Part shown: piece after piece, positions 38,655-48,572 of the stretch | Position numbering within the stretch: the stretch's first letter is position 1 | How the letters are laid out: each line of letters opens with the position of its first letter | Origin: Reyranella sp. | GTDB lineage: Bacteria; Pseudomonadota; Alphaproteobacteria; Reyranellales; Reyranellaceae | Length of the DNA stretch: 64,000 nt | NCBI GenBank assembly: GCA_029946105.1 | Contig: JAQSDW010000016.1 | Location: 1 to 64,000 of the forward strand | Direction: 5' to 3' | Notes under the pieces: generated by a model | The model's database searches: none | Told to the model about the DNA's origin: nothing | What the model saw: the letters and a program-made list of their open reading frames with translations, nothing else | Translations under genes and position numbers: made by a program

Positions 38655-39631
38655 ACGGTCCACCGGCTGGTGCTGGCGTCCGCGCCGCCGACGTGCGCCG
38701 CATGACGTTCGACGACAATGCCCTGGTGGCAACGCTCTACGGCAATCACGACCGGCACCTCGTGCGCATCGAGCAGCTTGCGAACGTCCAGTTGAGCGCG
38801 CGCGGCAACCAGCTTGCGATCGCCGGGACGCCGGACGATGCAACGATCGCGCACAAGGCCCTGGCCGCACTTTACGAGCGACTGAAGCGCGGCCTCTCCA
38901 TCGAGATGGCCGATATTGACGCCGCGGTCCGCTTCGCGCGGACGGGCGCCGAGCGCGGCGACGAGGACGGCATCCGCACGCGCCGCCGCACCGTGCAGGC
39001 ACGCACGCCCGGACAGCGCGACTATCTGGCGGCGCTGCGCGAGCGCGACATGGTGTTTGCGCTGGGGCCGGCCGGCAGCGGCAAGACCTACCTTGCCGTC
39101 GCCATGGGCGTATCACTGCTGCTCGCTGGCAAGGTCGAACGCATCGTGCTGTCGCGGCCGGCGGTCGAGGCCGGAGAACGGCTGGGGTTCCTGCCCGGCG
39201 ACATGAAAGAGAAGATCGATCCTTACTTGCGGCCGCTCTACGACGCCCTGCACGACATGGTGCCGGCCGAGCAGATCGCCAGCCGCATGGAATCGGGTGA
39301 GATCGAGATCGCACCGCTCGCCTTCATGCGCGGCCGTACGCTTGCCCATTGCTTCGTCATCCTCGATGAGGCGCAGAACACCACGCCGATGCAGATGCGC
39401 ATGTTCCTGACGCGGCTGGGCGAGGGCTCGCGCATGGTGATCACCGGCGATCCCAGCCAGACCGACCTGCCGGGCGGCCAGAAGTCGGGCCTGAACGACG
39501 CGGTCGACACGCTGCACGACGTCGACGGCGTCCGCTTCGTGCGGCTGACCTCCAAGGACGTCGTCCGCCACGATCTCGTGACCCGAATCGTCGAGGCCTA
39601 TGACGCGCGCGACAAGAAAACCAAGGCTTAG
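38651..39631 (+). CDS. PhoH family ATPase
   Basis: [65 protein letters not shown]. Confidence 0.95.
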   Translation: MNGPPAGAGVRAADVRRMTFDDNALVATLYGNHDRHLVRIEQLANVQLSARGNQLAIAGTPDDATIAHKALAALYERLKRGLSIEMADIDAAVRFARTGAERGDEDGIRTRRRTVQARTPGQRDYLAALRERDMVFALGPAGSGKTYLAVAMGVSLLLAGKVERIVLSRPAVEAGERLGFLPGDMKEKIDPYLRPLYDALHDMVPAEQIASRMESGEIEIAPLAFMRGRTLAHCFVILDEAQNTTPMQMRMFLTRLGEGSRMVITGDPSQTDLPGGQKSGLNDAVDTLHDVDGVRFVRLTSKDVVRHDLVTRIVEAYDARDKKTKA

Positions 39632-40064
39632 CTGCCACGTCGTCGTGCTCGATGGAGGCTGGCTGAAAGTCTTGCCCGGTGTGGAACGGCTGGTGCGCAA
39701 GGCTGCGCGCGCAGCGGCAAGACGCGGCAAGTCCCTGAACGTGGCACTCGCCGACGACAGAGCCGTGCGCGTTCTGAACAAGCGCCACGCGAAGAAGGAC
39801 AAACCGACCAACGTGCTGTCCTACCCCTCGGGGGAGCGGGCGTTCCTGGGCGACATCGTGCTGGCTCGCCAGACCGTGTGGCGCGAGGCCAGGGTGCAGA
39901 AGAAATCATCTGCCGATCACGTCACGCACCTTGTCGTGCATGGAACGCTGCATCTGCTCGGCTACGATCATGAGACCAGCGATGCCGACGCCGAACGCAT
40001 GGAAGCGCTCGAGCGCCGGATACTGAAGCGGCTCGGTATCGCCGATCCTTACCTCGCGCGCTAG
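39600..40064 (+). CDS. ybeY: Endoribonuclease YbeY
   Basis: HLVVHGTLHLLGYDHETSDADAERMEALE (HGxLHLxGYDH); start overlaps phoH end. Confidence 0.93.
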   Translation: MTRATRKPRLSCHVVVLDGGWLKVLPGVERLVRKAARAAARRGKSLNVALADDRAVRVLNKRHAKKDKPTNVLSYPSGERAFLGDIVLARQTVWREARVQKKSSADHVTHLVVHGTLHLLGYDHETSDADAERMEALERRILKRLGIADPYLAR

Positions 40065-40070
40065 TTCAAG

Positions 40071-40124
40071 GGAGCGCGCCACTCCAGTAGCGCTCATGAA
40101 TGCGCCACTGGAGTGTCGCGCTCC
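40071..40124. repeat. 23-bp imperfect inverted repeat between convergent ybeY and aldo/keto reductase
   Basis: GGAGCGCGCCACTCCAGTAGCGC-tcatgaat-GCGCCACTGGAGTGTCGCGCTCC (21/23 paired). Confidence 0.85.
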
Positions 40125-40130
40125 AATGAG

Positions 40131-40961
40131 TCACAGCATTTCGAGCGGCTGCTTGCCCTTCGGCCGTGGAAAGGCGCGGTCAAGTGCAGCCAGGATCTGC
40201 GGCGTCAGCTTCATATCGAGCGCGCCAAGATTTTCCTTCACACGCTCGCGCGTCGACGATTTCGGAATGGTGACGACGCCTGGCTGGGCCAGCAACCAGG
40301 CGATCGCGAGCTGGGCCGGCGTGCAGCCCAGCTCATCGGCAAGTTTCTTGAGGGCGGTCTCGTGGAGAAGCGAGCCCTGGTCGAGGGGCGAGTAGGCCAT
40401 CAGCGGGATGGACTTCCTGCGCATCCACGGCAGGAGATCGTGCTCGGGCCCTCGGCGGGAAAGACAATAGAGCACCTGGTTGCTGGCGTTGAGACCCTTG
40501 TCGAGCAGGGCGGCGTCTTCCATGTCTTCGAGGTCGAAATTGCTGACGCCGAAGTCGCCGATCTTTCCGGCCTCGCGCAGGCGATGGAACGCTTCGAAGG
40601 TCTCCTCGATCCTGGCACCACCGCGCCAGTGCAGCAGGTAGAGGTCGATCCGCTCGATCCCCATCCGCTTGAGGCTGCGTTCGCACGCAGCGATCGTGCC
40701 GGCGCGCGAGGCGTTGTGCGGATAGACCTTGCTGACGATGAACGGGCGCACGCCGCGGCCGGCGATCGCCTCGCCGACGATCTCTTCGGCGCCGCCGTCG
40801 CCGTACATCTCGGCCGTATCGATCATCGGATAGCCGAGATCCAGCCCGTATTTCAGCGCGTCCAGTTCGCCGGCGCGCCGGCGCGGGCTCTCGCCCATTC
40901 GCCAGGTGCCGAGGCCGAGGACCGGCATGATGGCGCCGGAGAACAATTTACAGGAACGCAT
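40131..40961 (-). CDS. Aldo/keto reductase
   Basis: LGLGTWRMGE, MIDTAEMYGDGGAEEIVGEAI, SKVYPHNASR, IDLYLLHW, GVSNFD. Confidence 0.93.
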   Translation of the reverse strand: MRSCKLFSGAIMPVLGLGTWRMGESPRRRAGELDALKYGLDLGYPMIDTAEMYGDGGAEEIVGEAIAGRGVRPFIVSKVYPHNASRAGTIAACERSLKRMGIERIDLYLLHWRGGARIEETFEAFHRLREAGKIGDFGVSNFDLEDMEDAALLDKGLNASNQVLYCLSRRGPEHDLLPWMRRKSIPLMAYSPLDQGSLLHETALKKLADELGCTPAQLAIAWLLAQPGVVTIPKSSTRERVKENLGALDMKLTPQILAALDRAFPRPKGKQPLEML

Positions 40962-41011
40962 CAAGAACTTCCTCGATTGCAACGCCGGGCCGATAGCCTA
41001 TCTTATCCATC

Positions 41012-41965
41012 ATGCCCGATTCTACAGCGCACAGTACGCGGCCGGGCCTTGCTGGCCCGGCGTCGACAAGTGAACTCTCTGGGGGACCGGTCCCTTCGCC
41101 GACACCCGAGGTTCCGTCCACGGGCGGAATATTGCGCGCGATCCTGCGCCGCCTGCGCCGCCGCGAGAAAAACGAGGCAGTTCGCGAGGCCATCGAGGAG
41201 CTGATCGAGGAGACGCCGGAGAGCGACACGCCGATCAGCGAGGATCAGCGGGTCCTTCTCGCCAACATCCTCAAGCTGCGCGACAAGACGGTGGCCGACG
41301 TCATGGTGCCGCGCGTCGATATCGTCGCCATCGCCGCCGACACCCCGCTCGACGAGGTTGTGCGCGTGATCCAGGCCGAAGCCCATTCGCGCTATCCGGT
41401 CTATCGCGAGGCGCTCGACGACGTGATCGGCATGATCCACATCAAGGACGTGCTCGCCTACTGGGGCACGTCGAAGAAATTCAATCTCCGCGACATACTT
41501 CGCCGCGTCGTCTTCGTGGCGCCGACGCTTCCGGTGCTCGACATGCTGCTCGACATGCGCCGTTCGCGGACGCACATGGCGCTGGTGGTCGACGAGTTCG
41601 GCGGCACCGACGGCCTGCTCACGATCGAAGACCTCGTCGAGGAGATCGTGGGCGAGATCGAGGACGAACACGACGTCGCCGAGACACCGACGGTCGCCCG
41701 CCGTGTCGACGGCACCATCGACGTCAATGGCCGCACGCCCATCGAGCTGCTCGAGCAGGAGATCGGCCGCGTGCTGTCGGAGGACGAACGGCGCGAGATC
41801 GACACGGTCGGCGGGCTCATCTTCTCGCTGCTCGGCCGCATCCCCGAGCGCGGCGAAGTCGTGCGCCACCCCTCCGGCGTCGAATTCGAAGTCCTCGACG
41901 TCGATCCGCGGCGCATCCGCCGCCTGCGCGTGAGGCAGCCGACGTCGTCTCGGTCCGCCACCTGA
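41012..41965 (+). CDS. CorC/HlyC-type CBS-domain protein
   Basis: VADVMVPRVDIVAIAAD, SRYPVYREALDDVIGMIHIKDVL, VVDEFGGTDGLLTIEDLVEEIVGEIEDEHD. Confidence 0.95.
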   Translation: MPDSTAHSTRPGLAGPASTSELSGGPVPSPTPEVPSTGGILRAILRRLRRREKNEAVREAIEELIEETPESDTPISEDQRVLLANILKLRDKTVADVMVPRVDIVAIAADTPLDEVVRVIQAEAHSRYPVYREALDDVIGMIHIKDVLAYWGTSKKFNLRDILRRVVFVAPTLPVLDMLLDMRRSRTHMALVVDEFGGTDGLLTIEDLVEEIVGEIEDEHDVAETPTVARRVDGTIDVNGRTPIELLEQEIGRVLSEDERREIDTVGGLIFSLLGRIPERGEVVRHPSGVEFEVLDVDPRRIRRLRVRQPTSSRSAT

Positions 41966-41981
41966 TCGTCGCGCCCGTCCA

Positions 41982-43484
41982 ATGAACCTGAAGGGATGGC
42001 GTGCCGCGGGTGCGGCCTTTCTTGCCGGCGCGCTGGCGGCATTGGCGATGCCGCCGCTCTATTGGCTGCCGCTGGCCGTCGTGGGCATGGTCGTCTTCGT
42101 CTGGCTCTGGGAGACGGCACCCGGGCCACGCAGCGCCTTCCTGCGGGGCTGGGCGTGGGGCATCGGCCATTTCGCCGTCGGCTCCTACTGGATCCTCGAG
42201 GCTTTTTCCGTCCCGCCGGCCGACTACGAGTTGCTGGGACCACCGATTGTGGTCGGTCTGTCGGTGATCCTGGGCTTTTTCCCAGGCTTGGCAGCCGGGG
42301 TGGCGCGATGGGCGGCCCTGCGTTGGCCCGCGCTGGCGGGGCGCTATCGCCGTCTCATCCTCCTGGCGATCGCCTGGACCATTGCCGAATGGCTGCGCGG
42401 TCACGTCTTCACCGGCTATCCGTGGAATCCGCTTGGTCATGTCTGGGCCTTCGCGGCCCCCCTCGTACAGGGAGCGGCGCTGTTCGGCGTGTATGGGCTC
42501 GGGGCCTTCACCTTCCTCATCCTGGCGGCGCCGACCGCCGGATGGCGCGCCTCGATCGCTGCCCTGGTCGCGGCGGGCCTGGCCGGCGCCGTGGGGCAGG
42601 TGGCGATCCAGCCCGCCGCCGACGATGGGCCGCTGGTGCGCATCGTCCAGCCAAATATCCCGCAGTCCGAGAAATGGCGACCGGACACCCGGGCCCGGCA
42701 CCTGGCCAAGCTGATCGAGATGAGCCGCCGCCCCGGCTTCGACCGCCTCGCCGCCGTCATCTGGCCGGAGACGGCTCCCCCGTTCATCATCGAGCCGGGG
42801 TCACCGGCGTTGGAAGCCATGGCCGCGGCGGTGCCGCCCCGCGGCTACTTGCTGACCGGAGCTGCCCGCGGGACCGGCCGGCGCGAGGACGGCGTGTGGA
42901 ATTCGCTGCTGGTCATCGACCCGGCGGGCAGCATCGTCGCGCACTACGACAAGGTCCATCTGGTGCCGCTGGGCGAGTACATCCCGTTCCACAAGCAGCT
43001 TGCCCCGGTGTCCGGCCTCATCGGTCGCGGGTCGTTCGAAGTGGGTGAGGACCGCGTCACCCTTGGAATTCCCGGGCTGCCGTCTTTCTCGCCGGTGATC
43101 TGCTACGAGGTGATCTTCCCGGCAGCGGTGACGGGCCCCGGCGAGCGGCCCCGCTGGCTCCTGAACATCACCAACGATGCGTGGTTCGGCCTCTCGAGTG
43201 GCCCCTTCCAGCATCTCGCCAGCGCCCGCCTGCGGGCGGTGGAAGAAGGTTTGCCCATGATCCGCGTCGCCAACACCGGCGTATCCGCCGTGATCGACGC
43301 CTATGGCCGGGTCCTGGCGTCGCTCGACATGATGGAGGAAGGCATTATCGATCACCCCCTCCCGCAAGCGCGCGAGGTGACACCGTATGGTCGCTGGGGG
43401 GACGGCATCCTGTTGGTTATCCTGGCGTTGATGGGTGGCTGTTTGGTTGTGGGAGGAACGCGGGCTGGCCGGACTCGAACCTAG
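41982..43484 (+). CDS. lnt: Apolipoprotein N-acyltransferase
   Basis: GWAWGIGHFAVGSYWI, VIWPETAPPF, YDKVHLVPLGEYIPF, CYEVIFP, NITNDAWFGLSSGPFQH. Confidence 0.95.
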   Translation: MNLKGWRAAGAAFLAGALAALAMPPLYWLPLAVVGMVVFVWLWETAPGPRSAFLRGWAWGIGHFAVGSYWILEAFSVPPADYELLGPPIVVGLSVILGFFPGLAAGVARWAALRWPALAGRYRRLILLAIAWTIAEWLRGHVFTGYPWNPLGHVWAFAAPLVQGAALFGVYGLGAFTFLILAAPTAGWRASIAALVAAGLAGAVGQVAIQPAADDGPLVRIVQPNIPQSEKWRPDTRARHLAKLIEMSRRPGFDRLAAVIWPETAPPFIIEPGSPALEAMAAAVPPRGYLLTGAARGTGRREDGVWNSLLVIDPAGSIVAHYDKVHLVPLGEYIPFHKQLAPVSGLIGRGSFEVGEDRVTLGIPGLPSFSPVICYEVIFPAAVTGPGERPRWLLNITNDAWFGLSSGPFQHLASARLRAVEEGLPMIRVANTGVSAVIDAYGRVLASLDMMEEGIIDHPLPQAREVTPYGRWGDGILLVILALMGGCLVVGGTRAGRTRT

Positions 43485-43684
43485 TCCGCTTCGACGGTCC
43501 ACCGGCCGGAGGTTCAGCTTGCATTATGAATAAGAGGGGCTAATGTGTTATGCAGCTTAGGCGTGCAGATATGCATTTCTGCACATGTGAATTCTACGAT
43601 TCACCACGTGTCCTGAATGTATTTCCCGCCGATCATGCAACCGTATGGCCGTTAAGAAATCGCATATAAGAGGAACCTGGACCG

Positions 43685-44140
43685 ATGGCAAAATCTCATC
43701 CGGTTGACGTCCATGTAGGGTCGCGCATGCGTCAGCGGCGCACGCTCCTTGGCATGAGCCAGGAGAAGCTCGGGACGGCCGTCGGGCTCACGTTTCAGCA
43801 GATCCAGAAGTACGAGCGCGGGTCCAACCGGATTGGTTCGAGCCGGTTGTTCGAGTTCGCCAAGGTCCTGGACGTGCCGGTGTCGTATTTCTTCGACGAG
43901 ATGCCGGCCAACGCGCTGGCCGGGCGGCCGATGTCGGGTCGCGGCCGCAAGGGCTTCGGCGAGGCTGCCACGCCGTTCGAGCAGGAAAAGGACCCCTTGA
44001 TCAAGCGCGAAACCCTCGAACTGGTGCGCGCCTACTACAAGATCCGTGAGCCCCGTGTGCGCAAGCGCATCTTCGAGATGGTCAAGGCCGTGGGTGCGGC
44101 CAGCCACGCCGAAGTCCTGGGCGGCCGCAAAGGCCGCTAG
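43685..44140 (+). CDS. XRE-family regulator, PhrR/PraR-like
   Basis: MRQRRTLLGMSQEKLGTAVGLTFQQIQKYERGSNRIGSSRLFEFAKVLDVPVSYFFDEM; located between lnt and metK as in rhizobial phrR/praR. Confidence 0.88.
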   Translation: MAKSHPVDVHVGSRMRQRRTLLGMSQEKLGTAVGLTFQQIQKYERGSNRIGSSRLFEFAKVLDVPVSYFFDEMPANALAGRPMSGRGRKGFGEAATPFEQEKDPLIKRETLELVRAYYKIREPRVRKRIFEMVKAVGAASHAEVLGGRKGR

Positions 44141-44366
44141 GAGGAGGTCGCTGGGGAGAGGCGGTCCGGAGCTAGGGTTTTAGGGCCGCTTTTCTGTGCC
44201 TCTTGATTTTCATCGATAATTGGAGTTTTTAGCGGCGCGGCCTTGATGGTCGATGCCGCCGCGGACGGATTTGGACGACTTGCCACCGCGAAAATAAAGG
44301 CTAAGCCGGACGTTGGCGGCCCCTGCTGCCCTGCCCGGAGTCCAGTGTGAACTGTGGGAGGGTATT

Positions 44367-45653
44367 GTGGCGCTCAAGGACTATCTTTTTACCAGTGAAT
44401 CCGTCTCCGAAGGACATCCGGACAAGGTCAGCGACCAGATTTCGGACGCGATCCTCGACGCCTTCATTGCCAACGACGTCAAACTTGGCATTGCCGACGA
44501 CAGCCATGCCAACACACGCCTGGGCTGCGAGACGCTGGTCACGACCAACAAGATCGTGATCGCGGGCGAAGGCCGCGCTTCCGAGCCGTACATGAAGAAG
44601 TACGGCACGCACACGGTCGTCAACCGCGAAGCACTGACCGAAATCGCCCGCAACGTCGTGCGCGAGATCGGCTATGACCAGGACGGCTTCTCCTTCCATG
44701 GCGCCGACGTCGACGTCCTGTTGCACGGCCAGTCGCCCGACATCGCGATGGGTGTCGACGCCAAGAAGAAGGGCGGCAATCTCGGCGATCAGGAAGGCGC
44801 GGGCGACCAGGGCCTGATGTTCGGCTTCGCCTGCCGCGACAGCGAGGAATACGAGAAGGGCTCGTTCATGCCGGCCCCGATCTTCTTCTCGCACAAGATT
44901 CTCGAAGTGCTGAGCAAGGCCCGCCGTTCGGGTGAACTCGGCGACCTGCAGCCCGACGCCAAGAGCCAGGTGACGGTGCGCTATGTCGACGGCAAGGCCG
45001 TCGGCGCGGCCAAGGTCGTGGTCTCCACGCAGCACCGCGAGATCACGGCAAAGGGCAAGAAATACAACTCCGGCATGATCCGCGAGATGATCGCGGGTCA
45101 CGTCGCGAAGTCGCTGCCCAAGGGCTGGATGCCCAAGAAGGCCGCCGATTTCTTCGTCAACCCGACCGGCAATTTCGTCGTCGGCGGCCCCGACGGCGAT
45201 TGCGGCCTCACCGGGCGCAAGATCATCGTCGACACCTACGGCGGCTTCGCCCCGCACGGCGGCGGCGCTTTCTCGGGCAAGGACCCGACCAAGGTCGATC
45301 GGTCGGCTGCCTATGCCGCCCGCTATCTCGCCAAGAACGTCGTGGCCGCGGGCCTCGCCGACCGCTGCCTGATCCAGGTCGCCTATGCGATCGGCGTCGC
45401 CGATCCGATGTCGCTCTATGTCGACACCCAGGGCACCGGCAAGGTCGACGAGCGCAAGCTCGAGAAGATCCTCAATGACATCTTTCCGCTGCGCCCGACC
45501 AACATTCGCCGCGGCCTGCAACTCAACAAGCCGATCTACCAGCGCACGGCGGCCTACGGTCACTTCGGCCGCAAGCCCGAGCGCGACGGCGGCTTCTCGT
45601 GGGAGCGCACCGATCTGGTGCCCGAACTGAAGCGGGCGTTCGGCGCACGATAA
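44367..45653 (+). CDS. metK: S-adenosylmethionine synthase
   Basis: [72 protein letters not shown] start. Confidence 0.97.
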   Translation: MALKDYLFTSESVSEGHPDKVSDQISDAILDAFIANDVKLGIADDSHANTRLGCETLVTTNKIVIAGEGRASEPYMKKYGTHTVVNREALTEIARNVVREIGYDQDGFSFHGADVDVLLHGQSPDIAMGVDAKKKGGNLGDQEGAGDQGLMFGFACRDSEEYEKGSFMPAPIFFSHKILEVLSKARRSGELGDLQPDAKSQVTVRYVDGKAVGAAKVVVSTQHREITAKGKKYNSGMIREMIAGHVAKSLPKGWMPKKAADFFVNPTGNFVVGGPDGDCGLTGRKIIVDTYGGFAPHGGGAFSGKDPTKVDRSAAYAARYLAKNVVAAGLADRCLIQVAYAIGVADPMSLYVDTQGTGKVDERKLEKILNDIFPLRPTNIRRGLQLNKPIYQRTAAYGHFGRKPERDGGFSWERTDLVPELKRAFGAR

Positions 45654-45674
45654 ATCTGCGATCTGTCGATGACG

Positions 45675-45708
45675 AAAGGCGCGCGGACCTCCGGTCTGCG
45701 CGCCTTTT
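45675..45708 (+). terminator. metK intrinsic terminator
   Basis: AAAGGCGCGC-ggacctccggtct-GCGCGCCTTTT. Confidence 0.85.
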
Positions 45709-45768
45709 GCATTAGGGACATGCCCTAAATGATTGGTTTTGCATGAATTTCTGATATTCTCGGGAGGG

Positions 45769-47988
45769 ATGGCTCCTCTCGAGAACGGCGGCTTCCAGCA
45801 ATCGGCCTGGGACAGCGAAGTCCGCCGGCCGATCGATTCTCTCATGCGGGCGCTGCTCTATGTCGCCCAGCAGATCGGACGGCCCGTCAGCGAAGCCGAC
45901 ATACGACGACTGACGGCAATTCCGGCGTCGGGCCTCGACGAGAGCGCCTTCCTCACGGCCGGCCAGCGACTGGGACTCGAGAGCTACGCCGTCGACCTTG
46001 CCGGCCAGCGGCTGGACGAGCTGCCAACTCCTTTCGTCGTGATCGGCGCCGCCAACCGGCCTGCCCACGTTGTCGTGGCCGCGGCCGGCGGCCAATGCAC
46101 GGTGCTCGACGTCGTCGAGGGACGCATCTGGCGCCTGGCGAGCGATGAAGTCATGGCGCTGGGCACCCGGGCGCTGGTGATGCGCGAGGCGGCGGCCCAC
46201 GAGCGGCGTCGGAAGTGGTACGCGCCCCTGTGGGTCCGCATTCGACCCGTCGTGCTGAAGCTTGCCGCGATGTCGTTCGTCATCAACGTCCTCGGCCTCG
46301 CCACGCCGCTCTTCATGATGGTCGTGTTCAACAAGGTGATCGGCCACGACGGGTGGGCTCAGGGATCGGAGGGGGCCGCCGCGATCATGATCGCGCTCTG
46401 CATCGGTATGCTGATCGCCTATGCACTCGACTTCGCGCTTCGCGTGGGGCGCGGCTGGATGTCGGCCCGAACCGGCGCCCGGCTCGACACCCTCATGAGC
46501 GGCGAAGTGCTCCATCATCTGATGCAGCTTCCCTATCGCCACTTCGAACGTACGCCCTCCGGCGTCATCGCCGAGCGCCTGCGCCAGCTCGACGTGCTGC
46601 GCGGCTTCTTCACCGGCCAGATGCCAGTCCTCGCCATCGACATCGCCTTCGTCGTGCTTTTCCTCGGTGCGACTTTCGCCATCAGCGCCACGCTGGGCAT
46701 GGTCACGGCGCTGGCGGTCCCGGTGGTGATCGGCGTGTCGCTCGCCACCCATCGCACCCAGCGCCGCCTCGCCGAAGAAAGCTTCCAGGCTCTGGCGGCC
46801 AAGAGTTCTACGCTAGCCGAGACGGTCGCCAACGCCGTCACCATCAAGGCGCTCGGGCTCGAGGCCGAGGCCGAAAAGCGCTGGCAGGCGCGCGTCGAAC
46901 AATCCGCCTGGACCAGCTTTCGCGCCAACAACCTCGCCAACGTCGCCTCCAGTGCGTCGGGCGCCCTGCAGCTCCTGGCGTCGCTGGCGATCGTTGCCAT
47001 CGGTGTCCACGAGATCGTCGATCATCGCCTGACGGTGGGTGCGCTGATCGCCGTCAACATGCTGGCGTCACGTGCCTTGCAGCCGATGCGCCAGCTGGTC
47101 ACGGCCTGGCATCAACTTCAGGCGGTCGTGGCGGCCTTCCGGCGTATCGATGGGCTGATGCATGAAGCGGTCGAGACGCCCGCCGGTACGGTGACGCCGA
47201 TGCCGCCGCTCGTGGGCAACGTGACCTTCGAGCGTGTCACCTATCGTGCCTGCGATGACACGCCCGCGATCCTGCAGGATGCCGACCTCGACATCGCCGC
47301 CGGCGAGATCCTGGGAATCGTCGGACCGTCAGGGTCCGGCAAGACCACGATCGCCAATCTCGTCCAGGGATTGTTCCGACCATCGAGCGGGCGGGTGATG
47401 GTCGACGGCACCGATGTCACGCACATTTCGCCGGCGCAGCTGCGCGGACAGATCGGCTGCGTGCCCCAGGAGCTGCAGCTCTTCACCGGCTCGGTGCGGG
47501 AAAACATCGCCATGGGCGTCACCAACAAGGATCCCGGCCGTGTCGTGACGGTGGCCAAGTTCGTCGGCGCCCATGATTTCATCCAGCGCCTGCCGCAGGG
47601 CTACAACACCGTGCTGGGCGAACGGGGGCAGGGGCTGTCGATGGGACAGCGGCAGCTGGTCTGCATCGCCCGCGCCCTGATCCGCAATCCGCGCATCCTC
47701 ATTCTCGACGAGGCGACCAGCGCCCTCGACCCGGCCACGGAGGAGCAGCTGCTGCGTCAGCTCAAGGCCAACACGCGCGGCCGCACCGTCATCATGATCA
47801 CCCACCGTCTGGCCCCGCTGGCGATTGCCGACCGGGTGGCGCTGGTCATGGATGGCCGCATCGAACGCGTCGGCCCGCCGACCGAGATCATGGCCTATGC
47901 GCGCATCCGCATGGCCGAGGCGAGCCGCGGCCGCGGTGCGCCGGGTTCCACGGCGGCACACACCGTGGCTCGCGCGATGATCGCCTAA
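45769..47988 (+). CDS. Type I secretion ABC transporter (permease-ATPase with C39-like N-domain)
   Basis: N-terminal degenerate C39 domain, ~6 TM, GPSGSGKTTIANLVQGLFRPSSGRVMVDG, LSMGQRQLVCIARAL, LILDEATSALD. Confidence 0.88.
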   Translation: MAPLENGGFQQSAWDSEVRRPIDSLMRALLYVAQQIGRPVSEADIRRLTAIPASGLDESAFLTAGQRLGLESYAVDLAGQRLDELPTPFVVIGAANRPAHVVVAAAGGQCTVLDVVEGRIWRLASDEVMALGTRALVMREAAAHERRRKWYAPLWVRIRPVVLKLAAMSFVINVLGLATPLFMMVVFNKVIGHDGWAQGSEGAAAIMIALCIGMLIAYALDFALRVGRGWMSARTGARLDTLMSGEVLHHLMQLPYRHFERTPSGVIAERLRQLDVLRGFFTGQMPVLAIDIAFVVLFLGATFAISATLGMVTALAVPVVIGVSLATHRTQRRLAEESFQALAAKSSTLAETVANAVTIKALGLEAEAEKRWQARVEQSAWTSFRANNLANVASSASGALQLLASLAIVAIGVHEIVDHRLTVGALIAVNMLASRALQPMRQLVTAWHQLQAVVAAFRRIDGLMHEAVETPAGTVTPMPPLVGNVTFERVTYRACDDTPAILQDADLDIAAGEILGIVGPSGSGKTTIANLVQGLFRPSSGRVMVDGTDVTHISPAQLRGQIGCVPQELQLFTGSVRENIAMGVTNKDPGRVVTVAKFVGAHDFIQRLPQGYNTVLGERGQGLSMGQRQLVCIARALIRNPRILILDEATSALDPATEEQLLRQLKANTRGRTVIMITHRLAPLAIADRVALVMDGRIERVGPPTEIMAYARIRMAEASRGRGAPGSTAAHTVARAMIA

Positions 47989-48009
47989 TCGCCAAGACGC
48001 GGGTCGCCT

Positions 48010-48510
48010 CTAAACCATGTCGCCGAAGTCGGGGTCTTCTATGCGGGCCAGACGTTCAGAGGCCAGGCGTGCGCAGTCGACCAGCAGCGCCTTGCGGCGG
48101 GTGGCGGCGACCGGCCGGCGGGGCGGGGCGCGCAGGATCTCGCCGCCATAGGCGTCGGCCACGATCAGGCCGATCTCTTCCGGGATAAGTGCCTGCGGAA
48201 AGTCGACGGGGACGGCGACGTAGAGCTGGTCGCACCAGTCGAGATAGTCCGGCCACTTGCCGTCGACGCGCCAATCCTCGATCGACGATTTCACCTCGAC
48301 GATGACCAGCTCGCCGCCGCGGCCGACGGCGAAGATGTCGGCGCGCCGGCCGTCGGGCAGCGGCAGTTCGCGCAGCACCGAATGACCCGCCTGGCGCATC
48401 AGCCTGCAGGCGCCGCGGCAGACGGCGATGGTGACCTCGGGGCGCGCCTGTCGCGCTGCGGACGATGGTGTGGGCGCTGGAATGGGCGATGGGGGCGACG
48501 ATGGATCCAT
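48010..48510 (-). CDS. mmcB: MmcB-family DNA repair/nuclease-like protein
   Basis: RRADIFAVGRGGELVIVEVKSSIEDWRVDGKWPDYLDWCDQLYVAVP. Confidence 0.85.
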   Translation of the reverse strand: MDPSSPPSPIPAPTPSSAARQARPEVTIAVCRGACRLMRQAGHSVLRELPLPDGRRADIFAVGRGGELVIVEVKSSIEDWRVDGKWPDYLDWCDQLYVAVPVDFPQALIPEEIGLIVADAYGGEILRAPPRRPVAATRRKALLVDCARLASERLARIEDPDFGDMV

Positions 48511-48572
48511 GGCGGCGAAACCTAACGTTTCGCGCGTCGTCTGGCGATTGCCGCCATGCTAGTCACCAAGGC

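Noticed and set aside
43465-43500. tRNA-like string ggccggactcgaacct near the lnt stop
   Set aside because: Only a T-loop-like stretch; no acceptor or anticodon arms, and it overlaps the end of lnt.
44141-44366. Possible SAM-type riboswitch upstream of metK (..AATAAAGGCTAAGCCGG..GTTGGCGGC)
   Set aside because: Some stem potential, but it lacks the SAM-II core seen at 16514 and I cannot match SAM/SAH or SAM-V consensus; insufficient evidence.
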